In this document: positions 1 to 10,879 of the stretch, one piece after another | Layout of the letters: every line of letters starts with the position of its first letter | Position numbering within the stretch: the stretch's first letter is position 1 | Assembly: GCA_977006965.1 (NCBI GenBank) | Contig: OZ345355.1 | Location: 1,364,001-1,428,000 of the forward strand | Direction: 5' to 3' | Length of the DNA: 64,000 bases | Origin: Phymatolithon calcareum | Taxonomy: Eukaryota > Rhodophyta > Florideophyceae > Hapalidiales | Translations under genes and position numbers: made by a program | The notes under the pieces: generated by a model | Seen by the model: only the letters and a program-made list of their open reading frames with translations | Told to the model about the DNA's origin: nothing | Database searches by the model: none

Positions 1-341
1 TCTCCTGTCGCAGGCATCATAAAAATGCTCACAGTTCCTATTGCCCTCGATAAAGTAGCACCTTGACCAAGCGAAATCGACGGAACGCCGTCCCGCAAAC
101 TGCCACGAATATCTTCGTCAAACGCAAGACCTTGCAGCGCAATCCTTTTTGCCCACACCTGCACTCTCTCAATGTACACACCCTTAACTTTGACGCAAAG
201 CATGCAGACGGGGACGTCGTGCGCTTGCATAATAGTTGCTGCTGCGCCGGTGACCGTGAATGTTGAATCTGTGCGTAGAATAGATGCTTTCAACAATCCT
301 TTCAGAGTGAGTACAGTGATTCCCGTCTGCGTGTATTGCAT
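1..341 (-). CDS. Partial unknown protein running off the left edge
   Basis: From an ATG at 341 the minus strand is open for 113 codons and leaves the window without a stop, so this is the N-terminal or middle part of a longer gene. The frame has ordinary codon use and alternates hydrophobic beta-like stretches (VPVCMLCVKVKGVYIERV) with charged turns. I recognise no domain. A TGA lies 13 codons upstream of the ATG. Another minus-strand frame just upstream (about 365-642) also looks coding-like, so the true 5' end may be a spliced exon or may be frameshifted. What is seen is the open frame; that it is a gene is inferred. Confidence 0.4.
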   Translation of the reverse strand, partial: MQYTQTGITVLTLKGLLKASILRTDSTFTVTGAAATIMQAHDVPVCMLCVKVKGVYIERVQVWAKRIALQGLAFDEDIRGSLRDGVPSISLGQGATLSRAIGTVSIFMMPATG

Positions 342-553
342 CGAGGTTGAGGTGCGTACCTTGAGGAAGTGTCGGTGTGCTTGCTGTCACACGATACACT
401 TCTTCTTCGCTTCTGCCGATTTGCAAACTGTCGAACTTTGAGAGAAAAATATTTCCCTGTTCTTGACTTTCAGTCTTATGAAGAGCATTGAAATCAGGGT
501 TAAGAGGGGAAGAAACCTCTTTTAGAGACGGTTCAGGATCTTCATCGTGCTTC

Positions 554-901
554 TTATGGCTGTGCCGCGGAATGTTCGATGAAAAATGGAATTGAGCTTC
601 TCCCTTGCACCTCTGGCGGCCGCTGGGAATCCCTCCAAGCATAGCTTCTCCACGGATGCGCTGGAGAGAATAAGACTGTCGCGGACATACCGCCGAGTGT
701 CCTTGACGTCCGCAGCATCTTCATTCGGAAATGTACGGGAATTCGTTCTTCCACTGTCGCCAGCTTCTGTGTCACTCGATCAAGTTTTTCGGTGAGGATT
801 CGAAACGCCTCTTGGGCATCGCGTATGTTGGCGATGCGGGTCGAAAGAGTGCGAGCTTCGGCGGTGATGACAAAGCCCGAACCCGGCGATCTCCATTTCG
901 A
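554..901 (-). other. Open frame with coiled-coil character, possible exon or relic
   Basis: A minus-strand frame is open for 116 codons between a TAG at 902-904 and a stop at 554. It has no ATG in its first half. Its N-terminal half has heptad-like spacing (AQEAFRILTEKLDRVTQKL), as in a coiled coil, and the C-terminal half is basic and low in information. It could be an internal exon of the same minus-strand gene as the partial frame at 1-341, or a pseudogene. Competing frames overlap it, so support is weak. Confidence 0.25.
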
Positions 902-904
902 CTA

Positions 905-2170
905 GACAGTTGCCTGGAGTTCGTGCGAAGGAAGTGATTGAGCCGGACGCTGGTGCCGACTTGGTTGTTGGAACAATCGTGATGACGGCGGAGATGTTTT
1001 CTGTGATTGTAGGCAATGTGCAGCTTGGTTTCTCAAGAGAACGGGACTTGTGCTGGTAGCGGTGGGCGACAGGGGCAGCACAGGCAAAACGCGAAGCGCC
1101 TGTGGATGTGATCTGCAGCCGGCAGCAGGGACAACACCGGCAAAACGTGGAGCGGCGGTGCATGGGGTGGATATGATACAGGGGTGTGCGGGAAATTTGA
1201 AAAATGGAAACAATTGGAACATTGGCACAATCGGCAAGCTACCCGCTTATCAAGCTCACGAGTTTTTAGTACAACAATGATGTCGTTCAGCGCGCTTTTC
1301 TATTCGCGCAAAATCATGTAAGTAAACAGTCTATTGGTCCATCGAAATTGACACATCATACAGATAGTTATGATTGTGACGAGCTAATCTGCCCAATGAA
1401 ATGCCATATACAACGCGCTGACGCGACATAGCCCGTCAGGCGCATGGCGACAAAACAGCGACAAAAAAGGCGACACACGACAAATCGAAATGTAACAAAG
1501 CGACAAGTCTTGTTCCGCGAATTGTGAGGCATCCAGGGAGAGATCGACAGATATTTTGACATGAATAGCTAGAGGAGAGTACAAGCTAGGAAAGGGCATA
1601 AGTTTTTATCACATTCCGAGCTCCATGGCTCAAAAAAACACGAAACAGAAGTGGCGACATCGCCGTTTTTGTTGATTTTTTGTGTTTTTGCGTCGCCCCC
1701 TGCACCTTCGTTATCAGCTTCCAGATGTAAGTGTTTCCTCCACGGGGTAGACTATAGCACATTGTACCATCCCATGTGTTTTTAGTTTCCTCTGAGTCCT
1801 TAGATTGCACGGGAGAGCCGGAGCAAGATTGGCTTTTATTGTAAGTGTCGCTTTTTTTGGCAACAATTTGTCGCCTGTCGCTTTTTTTGTCGCCATTCGC
1901 CTTACGGAGCAGACATCGTGTGTCGCGTCAGCGCGATGTTTGTGGACATGAAACAGTATTTCATTGGGCAGATCAATTCGGCACAATCATACCTAGCTTC
2001 ATCACGTGTCAATTTTGATGGACCAAGGTATGATTTCGCGGAAATGGAAAAGCATCATGGTGGTGCTGAAAACTCGTGAACTTATTAAGCGGGTAGCTTT
2101 CCGTTTCTGCCCATTTTCGAATACGTTCCAATTTTCCAACTTTCCCGCACCCCCCCAGGTGCGAGCACGT
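905..2170. other. No gene recognised
   Basis: Several short frames overlap here on both strands and none has family resemblance. A small imperfect duplication with the core GGCAAAACG lies near 1080-1155. The stretch 1300-2100 is AT-rich and repeats GTCGC-type words (TTTGTCGC, GTCGCTTTTTT) around 1440-1900. Confidence 0.4.
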
Positions 2171-2226
2171 CGGGCTGCACAGAATATTGGGGAATTTGCA
2201 AATTCCCCAATATTCTGTGCAGCCCG
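2171..2226. repeat. Perfect 56-bp palindrome
   Basis: Two 28-bp arms are exact reverse complements with no spacer, centred between 2198 and 2199 on TTTG|CAAA. The symmetry continues imperfectly to about 2163-2231 (GAGCAC...GTGCTC). It directly precedes a second palindrome and the left end of the TIR block at 2241. Confidence 0.9.
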
Positions 2227-2230
2227 TGCT

Positions 2231-2250
2231 CATTTTACCATGGTAAAATG
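2231..2250. repeat. Perfect 20-bp palindrome
   Basis: CATTTTACCATGGTAAAATG is its own reverse complement. Its right half is the first part of the TIR at 2241, so the transposon end appears doubled head-to-head here. Confidence 0.9.
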
Positions 2251-3294
2251 AGTACGTACTGTACTGTGCCGTATTTGGTAAAATGACCTCCATGCATGGG
2301 TGCTGTTATGATTGGAACCTTACTGTAATGCGGGGCAGATTGATATTGTGAAGTCCAAAAAATAACCAATATTTATTGATCAGAGAATCACTGAGTCCCT
2401 CAGTTTTCCTTCCCTCATGCGGGAAGCGGCACGCCAATAAAACGAAACTAAATAAGCCGAAGTCTGACTTTGTGCTTCTTCAAAATACAGAAGTGTAACA
2501 TTTAAGAGCAGCATGAGTAGAGAGAGATGACTTCAGGTCTGAATTTTGGTGGTAAAAGGTCCGTCCATTGTAGAGAACTTTGGGGAAAATTGTGGCTGTC
2601 TACCGAAAAAGGCGTGTCTGCAATGTCGGTGAGTAGCTTTATTGTTCTTAATTACTGGAAAGAGTAAAAATATTGGAAATCACAGTTGTTTCTGTTCTGT
2701 TTCGGGATTAGATCCCTTCAACGACCAGGTACTGTAGACATGCCCACTTTTGTCTTTGAAGGGCAAAGTGCACCAGACGCCCTTCTTGTACTGGTTCTTT
2801 GGTTGATTCCCCTGGAGCCCCTAACTGACCGACAACATCAATAAGCTGACAAGCCACTGGCCCAGGCCTGCATCCCGACCCGACCAGCAGAATTGACCCA
2901 AACCGGCACTGATTGACCCCCACAAGCGTGATCCATGTCCCGAGTCGTCAGTGGCGGTCAATCTCATCTCAAAGGAGTTTTTTCCGTTTTTTCCCCTTTT
3001 TGTTTTTTCTCAGCCATCAGAGGCAGAATCTCGTCATCAGTTGAGAGAGATATCCAAAGCGTTAGTTAATTTCCTCTTCCCCCACGCCAGGAGACCCTAG
3101 GGACTAGCATAAAACCATAACCATACACTGTAGACTTGAAGAGAAATTATCGCGGCACTCGCGCGAACTCAGGTCTCAACGGTCCTGATATGTGTACCTC
3201 ATGCCCTTTCTGACAGTCCCAACCAAGATCATAACGACACCCGTGCTTGAGGGTCATTTTACCAAGTACGGCAAAGTACGTGGTCATTTTACCA
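2241..3294. mobile_element. Candidate TIR-bounded element, about 1.05 kb
   Basis: The first ~48 bases (2241-2288) reappear as an imperfect reverse complement at 3252-3294. Both copies hold two TGGTAAAATGA words separated by ACGTACT...TGCCGTA..T. The interior has only short frames and no recognisable transposase, so this would be a non-autonomous element. The left end is extended by two palindromes, and no target duplication was resolved. Confidence 0.5.
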
Positions 3295-3398
3295 AATTCC
3301 CCTTAATTTTCATCCAGTTTTAAGAGCATTGTTTCGGCCCGTGAGAGCGCTTCAAAGATGGGGGTGTAGGTTCTTAACACTGCGCTAGGAGTACTGTA

Positions 3399-3699
3399 TT
3401 TACGTAATGGAGAAAAGCACAATTTGAAAGTGCCGAAATCGACATTAATTTGTCGAATAGATTGGATTGGATTTCTTTTTACTTGAAGCTCCCTTTGTCA
3501 ATTATCGTTGCACCTTAGAGACTTTTCGTTGCGTTACAATCCTTCCCTTATGTTCTCGTTTAAGTAGTTGATTTCGGACATTTTCTTTGGACAGTATCAA
3601 CCGCCATTTCCAGTATCTCTTTTTGAATATCGGAAAGTCGTTGTAATTTGTCAAATGAGGCACCTTCAAATTGTGCTAGTTTACGTAATGGAGAAAAGC
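3399..3699. repeat. Block with inner inverted repeats and outer direct repeats
   Basis: A 20-bp direct repeat (TTTACGTAATGGAGAAAAGC) occurs at 3399-3418 and 3680-3699. Just inside it, an 18-bp inverted repeat (GCACAATTTGAAAGTGCC, one mismatch) lies at 3417-3434 and 3659-3676. The interior, read on the minus strand, carries a short coding relic (IQKEILEMAVDTVQRKCPK). A related plus-strand copy reading IQKEMLEMAVDTVQRKCPK lies near 20190-20300. This is an insertion-like unit of unknown class. Confidence 0.55.
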
Positions 3700-3714
3700 T
3701 TTTCTCCATTACGT
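3683..3714. repeat. Perfect 32-bp palindrome
   Basis: Sixteen-base arms without a spacer (ACGTAATGGAGAAAAG and its complement). The left arm is part of the 20-bp direct repeat at 3680-3699, so the palindrome looks like a head-to-head copy of that repeat. Confidence 0.9.
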
Positions 3715-3773
3715 GAACTGCAGTGAAGGTTCCGAATTCAAATTGAGTTCTCTGTGCAAGATGGTTTGTAGGT

Positions 3774-3935
3774 CAGTTTCCAAGAAATCCGCCGAAGTTA
3801 ATAGAAGAAATGGGCAATCAAGGAGCATGGGCAGTTGGAATACTGAAGAGCATCCTGAGGAAGCCAACATGGACACACACAGAGGAGACCAACGTGACCC
3901 GAGCCATCGACGCGATACTAAGTAATTCTGATTAA
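3774..3935 (+). repeat. Dispersed repeat carrying an intact 53-codon frame
   Basis: An uninterrupted frame reading PRNPPKLIEEMGNQGAWAV... and ending ...RAIDAILSNSD plus stop lies inside a longer repeat (about 3735-4030). The inverted copy at 29200-29361 has the same frame, the same length and the same stop, with mostly conservative amino-acid changes (GIL/RRL, THTEE/TPTEG). Neither copy starts with ATG, so the unit looks like the C-terminal end of a transposon protein rather than a free-standing gene. The protein family is unknown to me. Confidence 0.5.
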
Positions 3936-5263
3936 GGAACCGAAATTTCGAGTGTAGTAGAATGCTAAGAAGTTGCCGACTTTCCTCACGTTGGGACACA
4001 TGGTACCTTCTCAACAAATCCACTTAATTACGAATTCAAATTGAGCTTTTCTCCTCTGAAACCGATGACGAAACTCTCCTATCAAAGAAATATATGGCAA
4101 CAAACACCAGTGCAATGAAGAATGCGGGAAATGCTGTATCTTAATTTGATAAATAAAAAACATTGTTCATAATGTTTTCAGGAATGTCCCGGAGAAGGCG
4201 ACATGCCGCTTTTTTCCAATTTTTGATGCAGTATTATGATAAACAACACAACTGGTTCTGCTTTTCTCCTTTTTCTTCATTCTTAATGATTTTCTGGAAT
4301 CTACCGACATTGCGTGGTGCAACGATCATATTGTAAGTTGAAATGCTTACCCTTCGCTGCTTCCGTGCTATTATAAATCAATGGTTCCATAGCTGAAAGG
4401 GGGCTCGTAACTCAGACTGACGTTGAAAGCTAAGCGTCCCGGCAAGATTAGGGTAAAAGTTCACCTTCTAGAGTGATCTTAGTGCAGGCACTACGCACAC
4501 AGAGATCAATCTATTGAAGATAAACCTGGTCAGAGTAGCCCCTTTTCGTTTATACTACTGGGAACTCTAGAGATTTTCAAACCTTGCGACCCTGTTAGCA
4601 TGAAAAGCTTGGCGCAAATTGGGTAAAAGTGCCGTTTTTGGCCTAAAATTGTTGTTTTTGTGCACGCATTACTCCTAGATGGAAACTGCTTTTTTGAACT
4701 CGATCTTTCCAGACCAGGCACACATATCATTTACTTTTGGTCTACCTTGTTTTTAGACTGAGCTAAGCTCAGAATCATGACACCTGAATTCGTGCATGTC
4801 GAGTTTGGGTAAAAGTACACGTAGTGTCTCCGAACTTTCCTCCAAGGAAAAAGTGCTCGAGCACTTTTCCCTTTCTGTGTATGGCACTGTTCCGCGCATA
4901 CAGACACCTGCACCAATAACATTGGACAATGTCGTCGAACTGGCTTCATTTCTCTGGTTTCTTTTTCAAGTACAGTACAGCAATCTATGTAACCAGGGGT
5001 TTCAAATGGTACATTTTTTGTCTCAGGAAATGAAATAATTTTTTATTTTTGATTGAATTGGACAATCACCTGCTGTGCTGTACATAAGCACAGTCAGTTC
5101 TCTCGAGTGGGACAGCTCTTTGTCCGCGTAATAGCAACCTACACGCCCGAAAAAACTAAGAACACTCTTTCCACCCCCCCAAAAAAACTGCAGTCGCTTA
5201 TTGCGAACAGTATTCAAGCTTCTGGCTTCAAGACCAGACCGTTTTGGACAGCCCATAAATTTC
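3936..5263. other. No gene; relic and satellite-like DNA
   Basis: The dispersed repeat continues to about 4030. From 4380 to 4820 three GGGTAAAAGT motifs recur at spacings of roughly 170-190 bp (near 4450, 4620 and 4806), which may be a very diverged satellite. A 20-bp palindrome (AAAAGTGCTCGAGCACTTTT) lies at 4849-4868. From about 5190 the sequence is the 5' flank shared with the second sulfotransferase copy. Confidence 0.4.
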
Positions 5264-5271
5264 TCTATAAG
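5264..5271 (+). promoter_or_regulatory. TATA-like box of sulfotransferase copy 1
   Basis: TCTATAAG lies ~109 bp before the ATG at 5376. The same block stands at nearly the same distance upstream of copy 2 (minus strand, 24215-24220) and an ATATAA upstream of copy 3 (27497-27502). Conserved position across all three paralogues is the evidence; no transcription start is known. Confidence 0.5.
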
Positions 5272-5375
5272 CACAATAAACCTCTGTTGTCTTCGAGAAA
5301 CCTCACGCAATATCAACCACACCTCCAACTACATTCCACCACTTCCCAACATCTCCGTACTTCTCACCTAACGCA

Positions 5376-6306
5376 ATGGATTACTCTCTGGCAAACAACG
5401 ACATCGCTTTGAAGGCATGCACAACTGCATGACCGATTTCGTCGGTTCGGGGAAACTCCGCAGTATCGACCATTACGTTCCCAGGGACAACGATGTGTTC
5501 ATCGTTACGAGGGGAAAGAGCGGCACCACCCTCATGCAGAACCTCGTGTACCAGCTCGTTCTCGAGTCCGGCGGTGGTCCTGCATGGGATCCCAAAGGTA
5601 CCAAATTCACCGACATCGGACAAGTCGTGCCCTTCCTCGACTTCGCCGCAGTTACTGGCGTATCATCCAACAATTCATCCCCTCCTGTGTTCAAAACTGT
5701 CGTGAGTCCCGGTGAAATCAACAATCCCACCGCCAAGTTCATATACATCATGCGTAATGGAATGGACATTCCTGGAAGCATGCTCGACTTCATCGTTCCT
5801 TGGTTCAATCCAAATATGCAGCTCACTCAGGCCGACCGCGAGAAAATTTTTCACATATATCTCGCCAAGACTCATCTTAGCAACATCAAGAACAGCGACA
5901 ATGCGATGGCTAATGGTTTGACCATGTGCACAAGTGGACGTCACTAAAACAAGACAATGTCCTGATTATCAATTACGAAGGAGTATGCCGCAACAAGAAA
6001 GGCGCAGTTGACGCAGTTGCCAAGTTTCTAGAACTTGATGTGTCGGAGGAAGGCAAACAGCGTGTAGTCGCAGCATGAGATCGGGATGCTATGGCGCAAG
6101 ATCCGCGTTTCAAGGAGACTTTGCTTACTAAAGGGATGGGTTGGGACCCTAGTGGAGGCATCAAGGTACGCAAGCAAGGAAAGGACGGATTTCGTGGGGT
6201 CTCCTTTACGGATGAGGAAAAGAAACAGTACAACAAGATATTTAAGAGCACTTTCGGAGTTGACACGTACGAAGAGCTTGTGAAGAAGGTCGCCATTCCA
6301 CTCTAG
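5376..6306 (+). pseudogene. Sulfotransferase pseudogene, copy 1
   Basis: This is a paralogue of the intact gene at 27606-28541. It keeps the PAPS-binding 5'-phosphosulfate loop (RGKSGTTLMQ), the 3'-phosphate region (YIMRNGMDIPGS) and the C-terminal RKQGKDGFRG motif. Compared with the other copies it has three lesions: a one-base loss near 5415, about 14 codons after the ATG; a four-base loss near 5912 that brings a stop at 5945; and a TGT-to-TGA nonsense change at 6076-6078. After that the frame is open to a normal stop at 6306. About 180 bp of 5' flank, including the TATA-like box, is shared with copy 2. Confidence 0.85.
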
Positions 6307-7015
6307 ATCTACGACTTTCTATAGTGACTGTAATTATATGATTTTTGAATGAGAAAACTGTAGCGCTCAGTGACTAAATATTTTGCCTTCATGAAGCTCC
6401 TTTTCGATGGCCAACAGACGAAGAAGAAATGAATCCATCGATTTAGCAATCTTGAAAGCAGAAAAGTGGTTTGCGAGTCATTGTCTACTTTATTGGTGGT
6501 CTTTTCCTTGTCAGATCAATTTTGGCGAATGCTGAAATTTTTTCAAGAGTTGTGTCTCGACCTCACGGGGATCTAAACGTTGTACGTAAGGGGCCCACAG
6601 TTGGTCACAAAGGAATGGAAGACTTCAGGCAATGTGTGTGATGAAGGGATTGACGGCACGCGAGCGCGGCCGTTTACTCCAATCCCACTCCAAAGGCAAC
6701 TAGTGCGCGCCTACAGCTCACCAGCGCACGGTGCACCATTTGTTATGGCGTGGACGCTTGAGAAAGTGAGTACTAGGCCTCCGTGCAATACCGCCGCTCA
6801 CGACGAATGCGGTTTCCCCATGAATAGCAAACAAGGAGGGGCAAGACTGCACCGAATTGGGCAAAAACGACGTGTTCGAAAAAGAAAACGCGACTTCGGC
6901 TCTTGCAACATAAACGACTTGCAACTAACAGCTCACGTTCCAAGCTGCGAGGCCCCCGCGAACTCAGATATAGGTCGCTCGCAATGGCAAACTATGATAT
7001 TGTAGTGTTCGCGTT
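6307..7015. other. No gene recognised
   Basis: This is the 3' flank between the sulfotransferase pseudogene and the convergent membrane-protein gene. A plus-strand frame at about 6580-7005 is open, but it begins at a TTG and its composition gives no family; I treat it as chance. Confidence 0.4.
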
Positions 7016-7843
7016 TCAAGAATTTGGAGCAATGTCAAACCGATCCTTCACCCGCATGGCAAGCGTCCGCGCCGCAACCACCCCAGAACCTGAAGCAAGG
7101 AGTGGGAAAACGGTCTTGGCGGCGTTCCAGACCCCGCTACACCGTTCCCGACGCACGGCTAGAATCTCGATGACAATCCCCGTGAACACCACGGTGGATA
7201 CGATCATAATAACTTGAAAGCTCTCCAAGGCCGCCTCGAATCCCAACGCGGACTTGAGCTTATGCTTGACCCACAAATCACGCTCCTCGTCGTCTGCATC
7301 GTCTCGCGTGCGTGTAACAGAGCAGCAAAGCGCTTGCGGAAGTGCTGTTAGCCCCACATGTTCATGTAACGTCCACGCAGCGTACACGGCTGCGGCGAAA
7401 AGCGGTGCGACGTCGCGCAAAGCGTACTTTTCATGCCCGCAGTAGTTCACTGTGGATGGGATGGGGAGTGTGAGGAGGTAAAACAGGGTCGCGAATTGCG
7501 CGATGGAGACGAAATTCACGGCGATGACGGAGGGAATCGTGCAGATGCCGAAGGCGGTGAAAGGGGCGCGAATCTGGAAGGCGATCTCACGCCCTATGTC
7601 GAAGGCGATGAAGAGGGCGAGAAATGTCGACGCGCAGATGATGTAGATACGGTCGCCAGGCGTTGGCTTGGCCGTCAGGGCAAGAATGAGCGTGAAGCTT
7701 AGGACGAGCGCGAGGAAGACCTGGGCTAGACAGCGCAGGACACGACAGCCCCTCCGATGCCCCGGGAGTAGACCTTGTGCAAAGGCGATGATGGTGCTCA
7801 CGCAGGAGAGAGAGGCGGTAGCGATCGGGACGTGGAGCGCCAT
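7016..7843 (-). CDS. Multipass membrane protein, unknown function
   Basis: A single-exon frame of 275 aa from an ATG at 7843. About seven hydrophobic segments are visible: near residues 5-26, 34-57, 67-88, 96-126 (possibly two), 143-165, 200-228 and 235-260. A charged acidic loop (RTRDDADDEERDLW) lies around 180-190, before the last pair. There is no signal peptide distinct from the first segment and no transporter or receptor motif I recognise, so a polytopic membrane location is all that can be inferred. The 12-base palindrome TACAGTACTGTA lies at 8015-8026, about 170 bp upstream of the ATG. GC content is higher than in the flanks, as expected for a real coding region here. Confidence 0.75.
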   Translation of the reverse strand: MALHVPIATASLSCVSTIIAFAQGLLPGHRRGCRVLRCLAQVFLALVLSFTLILALTAKPTPGDRIYIICASTFLALFIAFDIGREIAFQIRAPFTAFGICTIPSVIAVNFVSIAQFATLFYLLTLPIPSTVNYCGHEKYALRDVAPLFAAAVYAAWTLHEHVGLTALPQALCCSVTRTRDDADDEERDLWVKHKLKSALGFEAALESFQVIMIVSTVVFTGIVIEILAVRRERCSGVWNAAKTVFPLLASGSGVVAARTLAMRVKDRFDIAPNS

Positions 7844-8909
7844 GCTTGACCGGTGGCGGGAACGAAACTACTGTGAAAGTCCGAGATCAGCTGATCCTGA
7901 TCTGGTAGGGCGTGATGAAAAATGAACTGTATGCAGTCCGTGACTGTCTTGTTTGAATTCGAATTGCAAGTGTCCCGTTTTGACTGAGAGTATGATCGAA
8001 TCGACACATCCACCTACAGTACTGTATGCGCATGTGATTCTCATGCATGCGAACACGTTACAGTACAGTAGTTGTAAATCGAGCATATGAGGGCACCATG
8101 GCTTGTCTTGTAGGGGGCATGATGCCCCGACATGACAAGCTATGGTGCGCTCTGTACTACTGTAGTTTCTAGCTGAACTTGAAGAAGAAAATCGCATTTA
8201 AACAATGATCGAAGTGAATACGCATAAACCACACCAAATATGAGAGGTAAACGCAGATGTCCTAGTACAGCGACATCTGTATGCATCGCTCATATTTACA
8301 TGTCGATGAATTGCAATGCACCGCAGCTACTGAAGACACCACCTACTCGGATATACTAAGAGCTACAGGGAAGCTTCTCCTGTGCTTACTTACCTGTGTT
8401 CAAAATTTCAGACTCTCATTTGTCTCCGGCTTACTAGGTTAAGGAAGTTCGCGGAAAGGATAAGGAAGGTCCTTCACGCAAACATGACTGCCATATTTTT
8501 GACGTCCTTCCCTCGTCTTATATATAAGACGGGTGAAGATCGTCTTGTTCATAGTTATATGGCGCAAGGATCCCCCCTGAGCGCATGCCTAAGCAATACA
8601 TTTGCTTTGTGTACACTAGAGCTCCAAGTAATTGTGGCCAAAGAGTCGCTGACCGCGTAACCACCAGAAGGATTGTCGTCCCGCAGCGCACTCGGATTGC
8701 TGGGTAATGCGCATGATTGGAACTGGTATTTAAGTTGCACCTCCAAAGCGAAGGACGCTCCTTTCCTTTTCACCATGTCTATTTCTAACTTCCATAACTC
8801 TTTGCCCTTTGTATTCGCTGCATGTGCTGCTGCAGTCTTCTTAACATGTTTATTCTCTGTTTTCGAGATGGCCCTGACTTTCCTAAAGTAGGGAGTTTCA
8901 GCAAAATCG
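7844..8909. other. No gene recognised; hairpin-bearing flank
   Basis: This holds the upstream flank of the membrane-protein gene, the TACAGTACTGTA palindrome at 8015-8026 and the hairpin at 8093-8148. A long minus-strand frame (8555-9118) is open, but its right part lies opposite the plus-strand relic at 8910-9246, so I consider it a shadow. Confidence 0.4.
8093..8148. repeat. Imperfect 56-bp hairpin
   Basis: Arms of about 26 bp (GCACCATGGCTTGTC... against ...GACAAGCTATGGTGC) pair with a few mismatches around the centre GGGGCATGATGCCCC. Confidence 0.8.
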
Positions 8910-9246
8910 ATGCGGAACTTGCTCTTCAAAGAAGAAGGAGATATCTTGGAGTCCGGCAGAAAGAGGAAAATTCCGTACGATCTGCCTTGGTCTACCCCGG
9001 CGATTATCAGACTCCCGAAAACACGGCGCCGCCAACTAGCGGTAAAATGGGCATTCGGTCGGTTCCCCCCCAATGAGCACATCACTTCTCGCAGACAAGT
9101 TCGGTGATTCTGTACCAACCCTCATGAGCTCCCTCGAGGGATACCTCGGCAGATATCAAGTAACCAAAGAGGAGATTAATATCACGGAAAAAGCTCCAGA
9201 CAAGCTGCTCTTCTTCACTATCGTCTTTTATGAAGACATGGAATAG
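8910..9246 (+). pseudogene. Coding relic of the RxLAV-FGxF repeat family
   Basis: The first frame reads GRKRKIPYD...RRRQLAVKWAFGRFP. A shift near 9070 then leads into MSTSLLADKFGDSVPTLMSS... and a stop at 9244-9246. The same protein pattern recurs at 26503-26926 (-), where it reads NRKRKIPYD...RQLAVQYAFGRFP, and at 31632-31890 (-), RRHRTLAIRWSFGMF. These are decayed copies of one dispersed coding unit. I do not recognise the family; a transposon-encoded accessory or gag-like protein is possible. Confidence 0.5.
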
Positions 9247-10323
9247 ACAAGGCGTCAACTGAGCTGCGACCCTGAGCCCCATAGGAAATCTGACCAGTGA
9301 ACCCCAAGCTTTTCCCTCCGCCCTTTTTCCGGGAGAGGGTTTTTGCAGCTAGGGCTAAGACGTTAACCCGGGTTACAAGGATTTGAGCAAATGATCGAAG
9401 CTGCAAGAGCGTAGCTGCTGAAACGCATCTCCCTTGCAGTCTCATGAGTGTTACTGTGGGTGTTTTTAATTAAAATAAATTCCAAATTCAAAAAAAAGTT
9501 TACTTTCTCTGGAAGATTTTCCTGTTATGTAATGCACGCACCTGCACGCGGCACAGGATCCCTTCGGTTGCTGCGAAGGGACCCATACAGAAATAGGCGT
9601 GTATGAGGCAGAGAAGACACTCGGGAAGCAATAAGTTTCTCCGCCAAACTCCACATTGCTGCGTCAGACCAACGCCAGAATCAATATTCGGTGACGTACC
9701 TGGACGAGACGTGAAAGCCGCAGTAAAACTCGCTAACGATAGTATAGGATGGAAGAAACTAGGGCCCTCGAATCGCTGCTGGTCCCATTAGGGGAACAGG
9801 CAAAATGAACGAATAAAAATATTACTCTGGGCTTGTTTTCTATCTATTTAAGTAATTGTTTTACATCCATTTTACGGTTCATTCAATAAGTTGCGTATTC
9901 TATCAGAGGATATCCCTGGACTACAGTAAACTGAAAACATTCCCCATTCAGGAAAAGTGAACAGCAAGAAACAAGTCAAGCTATTCGCAAACGATATGCA
10001 ACTGTCTTCAACTTCGGTGTGAATGCTGGAATGCACTCTTCATTTGGAGTAAAAGAGAGCACATAACAACGGGACGAAGTGCAGTTTGATAATAAGCATA
10101 ATAAGCGGCTTCAATTGGACTAATGCTGTTGCTCGTCATCACTGATGACTCATCAGATCAGATTATCTAGATGAACGCTGATTATAGCACAGGAGGCGAA
10201 CTATTTCGGGTGTGAAAAACCGAAGATGAAGTATCAGACTGAGAACTACAGTTGCTCAAAGAATCAAGAGGTCGAAAACTCGGACAGCTCAGAAGGCTGT
10301 TCGCAAATGGAGTCTATCTTGCG
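9247..10323. other. No gene; fragments of dispersed repeats
   Basis: The segment 9730-9790 (CGCTAACGATAGTATAGGATGGA... CGAATCGCTGCT) matches 20315-20465 in pieces, marking an old dispersed repeat. The rest is AT-rich without a supportable frame. Confidence 0.4.
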
Positions 10324-10610
10324 TGGTCGAAGAAGAAGAAATGTAGTTTTTTATTTAGAAGTTACCAATGCATCTGCTGACGCTTGGGGCAACTTTTCGC
10401 CTGCCAAGGAAACTTGGCTTTATTCTGTCAGGTGAAGAGTTTCTTATGGCGGGTGTTCCACGGTTCGGAAATCTACAAAAACCCACTTCTGGTCCCCTGA
10501 GGGGTCTCAAGCGGTCCTGCGAGGTCGATAAGACTGTGCGAAGCACTGACAGCGGGAGAATGTTCTGCACCTGACACGATGACCATTCAAGGAGGAGCTT
10601 GAGATCCTGT
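10324..10610 (+). repeat. Dispersed repeat family R1 (copy a)
   Basis: The head GAAGAAGAAATGTAG-TTTTTTATTTAGAAG leads into TTACC(A)ATGCATCTGCTGACGC and then AAAAACCCACTTCTGGTC. The same order recurs at 30970-31165, 37420-37610 and 49618-49712, and without the head at 20455-20520. Copies diverge by scattered substitutions and differ in length. No long frame is conserved between them. Confidence 0.65.
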
Positions 10611-10663
10611 ACTGTAGACATGGTCTACTGTACAGTGTATTCTCTGGGAATGCGGCACCAGAG

Positions 10664-10815
10664 CCAGAGAGCATATGGAGACCCTTGAACGCACGCTAGC
10701 AGGGTACGAACTCGAAGGAGAAAAACGACTGGAAACAGAAAAGGCACTAAATGAGCTCTTACTATTTAGTAAGACACTCATAGAACGCATGGAGAACGAA
10801 GAAGGCCTGTATTAA
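10664..10815 (+). pseudogene. Partial relic of the RxLAV-FGxF family, C-terminal part
   Basis: The frame reads HMETLERTLAGYELEG...LLFSKTLIERMENEEGLY and stops. It aligns with HMETLDRNLSAYELKG...LLFSKSIIESMQNEEDLY in the minus-strand copy at 26503-26926. The N-terminal RxLAV part is missing here. It is followed by the R2 tail repeat at 10880. Confidence 0.5.
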
Positions 10816-10879
10816 TTCGCAGAATGCAAGGTAGAGAGTGGTCGAGTCTAAGCACCAACAATCCCGTAGAGGACTGAGA

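Noticed and set aside
4449-4818. Three-unit ~180-bp satellite with GGGTAAAAGT
   Set aside because: Only the motif and approximate spacing recur; the rest of the units cannot be aligned with confidence.
8555-9118. 187-codon minus-strand frame
   Set aside because: It is partly antisense to the relic at 8910-9246, whose plus-strand frame matches other loci; the minus frame is a shadow.
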